DNA from: Chamaecrista fasciculata
Taxonomy: Eukaryota > Streptophyta > Magnoliopsida > Fabales > Fabaceae
DNA: 64,000 bases
Reading direction: 5' to 3'
Assembly (NCBI GenBank): GCA_003254925.1
Contig: QANZ01045600.1
Span: forward strand, 148,764-212,763
Shown here: one piece after another, positions 58,174 through 64,000 of the stretch
Position numbering within the stretch: position 1 is the stretch's first letter
Layout of the letters: each line of letters begins with the position of its first letter
The notes under the pieces: generated by a model
The model's database searches: none
The model's input: the letters and a program-made list of their open reading frames with translations, nothing else
What the model was told of the DNA's origin: nothing
Made by a program: the position numbers and the translations under genes

Positions 58174-58467
58174 ATCATCTTCTTCATCTCCATTGCTCTG
58201 TGTTTCTGAGATTGGGTGGACGTCACATATAGGGCACACCTTGTCCATCAATTTTCGAAATAATTAATTTTCAAGGACCAATTTGTACAACGAAAATAAC
58301 TAAATAAGTTTTTACGAGGACCTATTTGTCCAGCTACATTTCAATACTTTTTTCTGTCAATATTATTCAGGGACTTATTAGTACAAACAAATCAACAGAA
58401 ATATATAATTCGGGGACCATTTTGTATAAATGTGCTACTCTGGTCATTTACACAAAATCTCAGCCTT

Positions 58468-58608
58468 CTAATTTTTATCAGTCCAAGCAGTGAGCAATAA
58501 CAAAGGTCCACACCTGCACTTCTTAGTCACAGATTTTCTCTTTCTCGTTGACGAATCCATCACTCTCTCTTGCCCAAATGATCTTGCAGACCCTCTTGAA
58601 GAACTCAT
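58468..58608 (-). pseudogene. First-exon fragment of a GRF zinc-finger gene in MULE D
   Basis: The ATG at 58608 opens MSSSRGSARSFGQERVMDSS, then a basic stretch and CRCGPLLLLTAWTDKN before TAG. CxCG followed by L-x-T-x-W-T-D-K-N is the first half of a GRF zinc finger. The second half (the GRRFxxC and CxFFxW parts) is missing. The intact MULE at 26.4 kb carries a gene of the same class in the same place just inside a TIR. Confidence 0.65.
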
Positions 58609-59504
58609 TACTATGACAAAGAAAATTTGAGCAATCAAAACATACCCACAAACCTCACCTTTGTCGATTGTTCGCCTCCATGGTTTTGGAGATGCATACG
58701 GTTTGATTCCAACGGGAAGGCGATGAGTGGGTTCGATGGTTTTGGTGCAAACGGTTAAAGGGTGCGTCTGATTCGTGAACTTGGTTTGGAGATGGTAGGG
58801 TTTGGTTCGAATGGAAGGTGAGTGGGTGAGAAAGGAAGAATTAGGGTTCGAATGGGTTGGAGGTTGGGGCTTAATGATTTTAGGTGTTTGAATTACTGGG
58901 TTAGGGACTGAATCGTGCATTTTATGTGATAGGGACTAAAAAGTGTAGTTTTCGGCAAAAAAAAAGACTAAAAAGTGTAGTTGATGCAAAATTTATGATG
59001 TGGCACACTATTTCTTTTATTTTTTTCATTTAGGTGTGGTGACGTGGCAATTAACGTGCCACGTCAACACTTAACGGTCCACATCACCAGCCTAACGGTC
59101 CACGTCAGCTTTTTTGGACGGGCTGGCTAACGGAGGGACCAACGTGCAACGAGTCAGCATAATTCGAGGACCTGGTTGTACAATTTTGATAAATCGAGGA
59201 CCAATTCGTGTGAGCTTGTATAATTCAAGGACCAAATTGTTAGTTTACTCGATTGTTTATATTTAGTATTTACTTCAAACTTCAAAGGCCTCACCAGAAT
59301 CACCAACCCCATTGGGCGAATGAGTCGTTAATTTGTCCTCATGGGCCCAACAAGCTTGTAGGCCCATTATGGCTCACCATATCCACCAGTCTTCTATCAA
59401 TTCAAAATAGACCAATGGAAAATAAATTTATGAGAAGTTTGCTAAATATTCCTTAAATTTTTAAAATTGTGCAAAGAAACCTCTACTAGATTTTTAGTTA
59501 AAAT

Positions 59505-60240
59505 TAAAGTTCAATTTGGTCCCTAAAGTTTACCCTAGATTTTTTTTTGGTCCCTAATAGTTTTTATGTTCCGTCTTGGTCCTTAATGTTTTGTAACAGA
59601 CTAACAATGTCATTTTAGACTTTAATTACTGAATGTGATCATATCTTGTCCGTTGCAAATTTGAATGTGATGAAATCAGAGTTACACATTATTCTTGAAA
59701 AGTTCTTTCTATGCCTAGCTACAAGTTATTCTTGATGAATTATTTCTTTATCTAGCTAGGGTCGTTGGCAAATAAGGTTAGATAATACTTCGAAAGTTGA
59801 TATTGGTGTTCTGACTAAACCAACTTTAGATGTATTATTTAACCTCATTTGTCAATAATCTCAATTGGGTAGAGAAAGAACTCGTAGCTTCAATTTCGTT
59901 TCATTCAGGCTTGAAATGAGAGAAATATAATCAACTTCAATAAATAATTGATCCACTTTTGGGCTTGATTTCAAGTTTGATTTGATTTTGTTTAATGATA
60001 ATTCCAAAGGAGAAAAAACTCGTCAAGAATAATTTATAGCTTCAATTTCGCCATATTTAAACTTCAAATGAGAGAGATATAATCATATTTAGTAGTTATG
60101 AGCCAATTGTGGAACTCATTAAAGACCAAAACAAAACTATTGAAAAACATTAAGAACCAAAATGAAACTTAAAATATATTAGGGACCAAAATGGAATTTA
60201 GAGAAAATATTAAGAACCAAAATGAATTTTTGTCCTAAAA
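59505..60240. repeat. Worn fold-back element of about 730 bp
   Basis: The left part has TTCAATTTGGTCCCTAAAG, TTTTTGGTCCCTAATAG and GTCTTGGTCCTTAATGTTTT. The right part has AAACATTAAGAACCAAAATG, ATTAGGGACCAAAATGGAAT and TTAAGAACCAAAATGAA, in mirrored order. It is non-coding. Confidence 0.5.
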
Positions 60241-60807
60241 TTAAAGTGCAAAAGTTATATCAAGTTCCTTATATTCTTACTATCAAGTTCTCCAATCGAT
60301 ATTTGACATGTGACAAAAATTTTACATGACCAATCATGATAGAGAGAGAATATTAAACACCACTTTTTACATGACCAATCATTGAAGAGAGAGTATGTAA
60401 TTAAAACTTGTGATCGAAAGAAGTTGATAATAAGAATATAAGGGAGATGATATAAATTTTTTCCAAAATTAAATTGCCACGTTAATTACTAAGATGTCCA
60501 ATCAATTATATCACATCATTAGTCATAACATTTAGGGAACGTTGAGGGCTTTATTACTCAATTGACTCTCTATAACATAGTTTTTATAATTATTAAATAT
60601 TTTATTTAGATGAGTTAGAAATTAGAATGTTCTTGAAATTATTTAACATTATTCTTAATAATGTTATAATTTTGTCTTTGGTTCAATTTTAATTTTTTTT
60701 AGAATGTTTAATATTTTTTTAAAATATATCCTTAACTTTTCTTCCTAGTAAATATCAATAGGGATAACAAATCGATATGTTGAGCTGTAGTATAATTGGT
60801 TAGGGTC
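60240..60807. other. AT-rich spacer before the Copia fragment
   Basis: No gene or repeat boundary was recognised. A small direct repeat TTTTACATGACCAATCAT occurs twice near 60322-60385. Confidence 0.45.
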
Positions 60808-62283
60808 TGTTAGAGAATATTATTTTGGTGAGCTATACACTTTATAGAACATTGTAGAATCATTCTTTTGGTTGTATATATACACTACTGAAAGAGAAAT
60901 ACAAATGAGGCATTTATTCATTTCAGATATTTTGTTATTCGTTTATGGTATCAGAGCCTTTTTTGCTCACGCATTTATGGCTAATTCATCTTCTTCTTCT
61001 CCAGCTCTTGCTCTTAGCTCAGCTTCCTCTCAGAGATATGACTCTCCCCATGTGTCAATGAAGCTTGAGGAAGATAACTTTCTTCTGTGGAAGCAACAAA
61101 CATTGGCTGCCATTCGTGGACACATTCTTCAAAGTTTCCTGACTGGTGAGACTGCCATTCCCTCAAAATTTGCCTCTGATTATGATAAAGTTAGTAACAC
61201 CATTAGCTCTGTTTACATTACCTGGATACAACAGGACCAATTGCTATTATCTTGGCAACTTTCCTCCATGAGTGATGAAATGCTTACAATGATGGTTGGT
61301 TGTGAGCATTCTTATCAAATTTGGAACAAGCTTGAATGCTTTTTTGCCTCCCAAACCAAAGCCAAGGTTCGTCAGTTTAAAACCCAATTAAGGACCCTCA
61401 AGAAAGGATTACCTCAACCAAAGCCAAGGTTCCTCTCACTGCTGCTGACCACATTGAGGCAATCCTTGAAGGATTACCTCAACAATACAATAGTTTTATT
61501 CTGTCTGTTACAAGCAGGTCTGAATCTTATATTGTAACTGAGATTGAGAGTCTTCTAATGGCTCAAGAGGAGAGGATTGAACATTTTAAGAAGGATGCTG
61601 AGACAGTTGCTAACATGTCTGCCAATGTTGCCCAAACACAACCCAAATCTTCCAAACCCCAAACCCAAACACCACCAAACGATTCTAATCCCAAAAATTT
61701 CTCTCCCAATCCCAATTTCTCTGCTGGTGGTCGTTTCTCTAGAGGTAGAGGCTTCAATGGTGGAGGACGTGGCAGAGGAAGGTCTTACAATGCTAACCGA
61801 CCATAATGTCAATTGTGTGGTAGAGTTGGTCATATGGCATGGCAATGCTATCATCGATTCAATCAACAATTTATTAGCCCCTTTTCTCAAGCCTCACCTC
61901 AGTCTTTTCCTTCAACTCCTTCATCTCCATCTCCCATGACAGCTATGATGGCAGCAGCCATGTCACTGCTGATGTTAATCATTTGGTTTCTAAGTCTGAA
62001 TATGGTGGTTCTGAGCAACTTTACCTTGCAAATGGTTCAGGTGTCCCTATTCTAAATATTGGAAATGCTAGTGTGCAGCCTCCCATTTCTCATTCTCCAC
62101 TTTTACTTGATCGCATTTTACATGTTCCCACTGCATCTAAAAATCTAATTTCTGTCTTTAAATTTGTAGCTGATAACAAAGTTTATTTTGAGTTTCACCC
62201 TCATGTGTATTTTGTTAAGTGCCAGGTCTTCAAGAAAATCTTAATTTAGGGAACTGTTAAAGAAGGTCTATATGTGTTTGATC
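60808..62283 (+). mobile_element. Copia retrotransposon fragment: short LTR, PBS, gag, part of protease/pre-integrase
   Basis: A putative 5' LTR of about 140 bases starts TGTTAGAGAATATT and contains TATATATACAC. The initiator-tRNA-Met primer site TGGTATCAGAGC follows at about 60947. Gag starts at ATG 60977 (MANSSSSSPALALSSASSQR, then LEEDNFLLWKQQTLAAIRGH, the UBN2-type Copia gag). It is broken by a deletion and frameshift near 61400-61440 and by TAA at 61804, just before the zinc knuckle CQLCGRVGHMAWQC. A pre-integrase part (RILHVPTASKNLISV) is in yet another frame. The rest of pol is cut away by the LTR at 62284. It is inactive and looks old. Confidence 0.85.
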
Positions 62284-64000
62284 TGTTGGGAAATCATAGG
62301 GTCGGCGCAGCGGAAAAACACGGTAAATTAAATTTTTTGGCTTCCCTATGATTCCTTCCAGGATCCACTATCAACATTTATATCAGTTAAGGAAAGAAAT
62401 TTACCATAATTCAATCGGTGCGTATGAACTTGCGAATTGAGAAGTCCACTCCGAGTGTCCTTCCTCTACCGGTGATCCACACGAGCAGTTTGGCAGATGC
62501 CCAGGTGCTAGCCTCCTCCACTTCTTCCCAAGTGAAAACAGGAACGATTATCTATGCATCTTGGATGTTCAAGAACAGTTCTTGAATGTTCAAGAACAAA
62601 CGTTGAGACTTAAGAACACTTCTTGAATCTTCAAAACAAAAGTGGGAAATTCAAGGACCCTTTCTTGAATTCCCAAGAGTGGCGCAAAAACAAACACAAG
62701 AAGCTAGGTGTTTTAGGGTTTAGGTCAATATTCTCTCTCTAAAAGAAGAACACGACTTTCTCTCTCTAAAACTCAAGCTTGGCGATTTTCTTCTCTCTCT
62801 AGGAAGAACTAGGCGAAATTTTTTCTCACAAAATTCATTGGGTTGCCTTTTCCTTATGCATGTGTGTTTATATAGCTTCTCATTCCTAGAGTTTGGGTTT
62901 CACTAAACCATTTAGTGAATCCCTCAAATCTTGGATAAGGATTCCTAATATCTTTGATTTATAATATTACACTAATATTATAATTCAAAAACTTAATGGG
63001 TAAATCGAAATCTTGGTCTACAAGATCAAATCTTGAAACCAAATCTTGATTCCTTAAATCCTATTGGTTGGAATGAGTCATGAGGTTTTTAAATTTTATA
63101 ATTAAAATATTACTTTAATAATTTTAATTAGGAAATTCGATTTGGCCCATATCTTTAAATTCAAAACACAAGATCAAATCTTGCTCCCCAAGAAATTTAA
63201 GATATGCGCCATACTCCTCATCTTCAAGAAGGGAATTCCATAACAACCCAAACTCTTTAGGTAATTATATCCTACTAGTTATCTTTTAAAGATTATTGAA
63301 TTAAAATATTACTTTAATATTTTTAATTCAAATCCAGAATCTTTTCAAAAAGATAATCCTTGAATTTAAATTCATTATTGAATTAAAATATTACCCTAAT
63401 ATCTTTAATTCAAATTTGAATTTTGAATTCAAATTCCCTAATAATATTGAATTAAAATATTACCCTAATATCTTAATTCAAACTTGAATCTTGAAACCAA
63501 AATCATATCTTGAATTCAAATTCAAATCTTGTTATCTTTATTTAATTAACAAAACATTTTCATTAATTAAATTAGACCATAAAGGGCGCCACCCCATTAT
63601 CTTGTTATCCCAAATATTAGTGAATTTAATAAATCAATAATCTCCTAACTTTTAGGAAATCTATTTAATTTATTATTCCCTAATATTTTAAACAAGAATT
63701 TAATTGTAAACTATTTACAATATATATATATATATTTAAATTTGTCCAACAAATTTAAATGTCACATTCATAGATATTTATTTAAGACAAGATTCAATGT
63801 CCTAAGACATTTAGCTATGTCTTAAATTGTGTCACCGAAGTGACTCACGAATTAACCCTAATTCGTGTCCCAGTGCGGCATTTTGATCCTGCTCATGTGT
63901 GACCCAGCAGGCCTCACGTGAAGTTGGCAGTAAGTCATCTTTATGACTCACAAGTCGAGAGCGGACTCTAGCAAGCCATCACGACTACCCAAAACACGCG
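62284..64000 (-). mobile_element. Long-LTR Copia insertion, third locus, running off the window
   Basis: It starts TGTTGGGAAATCATAGGGTC and is a diverged relative of the LTRs at 16169, 19773 and 38507: the order CACGAGCAGTTTGG, AGGTGCTAGCCTCC, GGCGCCACCC, GTGACCCAGCAGG and GCGGACTCTAGCAAGCCATC is kept. The minus orientation matches the two solo LTRs. The left flank is TGATC; the right end lies beyond the window, so solo or full length cannot be decided. It interrupts the older Copia pol region. Confidence 0.85.

Larger units (their letters stand above)
57466..59250. mobile_element. MULE D with ~270-bp TIRs and TSD ATTGTTTAT
   Basis: The ends GAGTAAACTAATAATTTGG and CCAAATTGTTAGTTTACTC bound a 1.8-kb element. 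GATTGTTTAT is present on both sides (57456-57465 and 59251-59260), giving the 9-10 bp duplication expected for Mutator transposition. The TIRs pair over about 270 bases, including TTAATTGCCACGTCAGCAC-type sequence. The interior has a proline-rich frame, worn fold-back repeats and the first exon of a GRF zinc-finger gene. No transposase is present. Confidence 0.9.

Noticed and set aside
57856..58251. Minus-strand Gly-rich frame opposite the proline-rich frame in MULE D
   Set aside because: Both are products of the same simple repeat and neither has a start or domain.

Overview
This window is plant nuclear DNA, most likely from a core eudicot. It is AT-rich, the genes have GT-AG introns, and the host genes are clearly plant ones: an S-type anion channel, 4-coumarate:CoA ligase, a PLS-type PPR protein, a VIN3-like protein and SmF. 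Copia, LINE, Mutator-like (MULE) and large non-coding LTR elements fill the space between them. One 295-base N gap (46415-46709) and one N in a poly(A) tract show that this is a draft assembly. I cannot name the species.

Only three host genes look intact. An SLAH3-type anion channel lies at 679-4816 (+). The spliceosomal protein SmF lies at 23771-25878 (-). A 4-coumarate:CoA ligase lies at 50041-54737 (-). I could follow all three exon by exon in frame.

The left third (5-26 kb) is a graveyard of minus-strand genes: an HMA-type heavy-metal ATPase pseudogene, the 3' part of a tubulin-folding cofactor E gene, a PPR gene with a premature stop, and a VIN3-like pseudogene. A complete 2.06-kb Copia solo LTR (TSD ATTAC) interrupts the VIN3-like gene. 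Next to it sits a deleted Copia 3' half with its own 2.02-kb LTR in the opposite orientation, then a LINE 3' end.

The middle (26.4-40.6 kb) is a decayed MuDR-like MULE with terminal inverted repeats (TIRs) of about 260 bp. It carries two genes that face each other: a small GRF zinc-finger/membrane-anchor protein, and a transposase with its catalytic core deleted. A 6.65-kb LTR element with no pol gene (TSD GAAAT, LTRs differing at about 3 of 328 bases) has jumped into it. A second 2.04-kb solo LTR (TSD ACATG) follows immediately.

The 40.6-48.4 kb block is the most unusual part. It is a nest of three MULE-like elements with very long TIRs containing degenerate telomere-like repeats, which together form a broken palindrome of about 7.7 kb. 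The innermost element carries recognisable pieces of four unrelated host genes: an ILR1-like IAA-amino acid hydrolase, PEP-carboxylase kinase, a TORTIFOLIA1-like protein and an mTERF protein.

Beyond the 4CL gene, another MULE (57466-59250, TSD of about 9-10 bp) again carries the start of a GRF zinc-finger gene. The window ends in a Copia gag fragment cut by a third insertion of the long-LTR Copia family, which runs off the edge.
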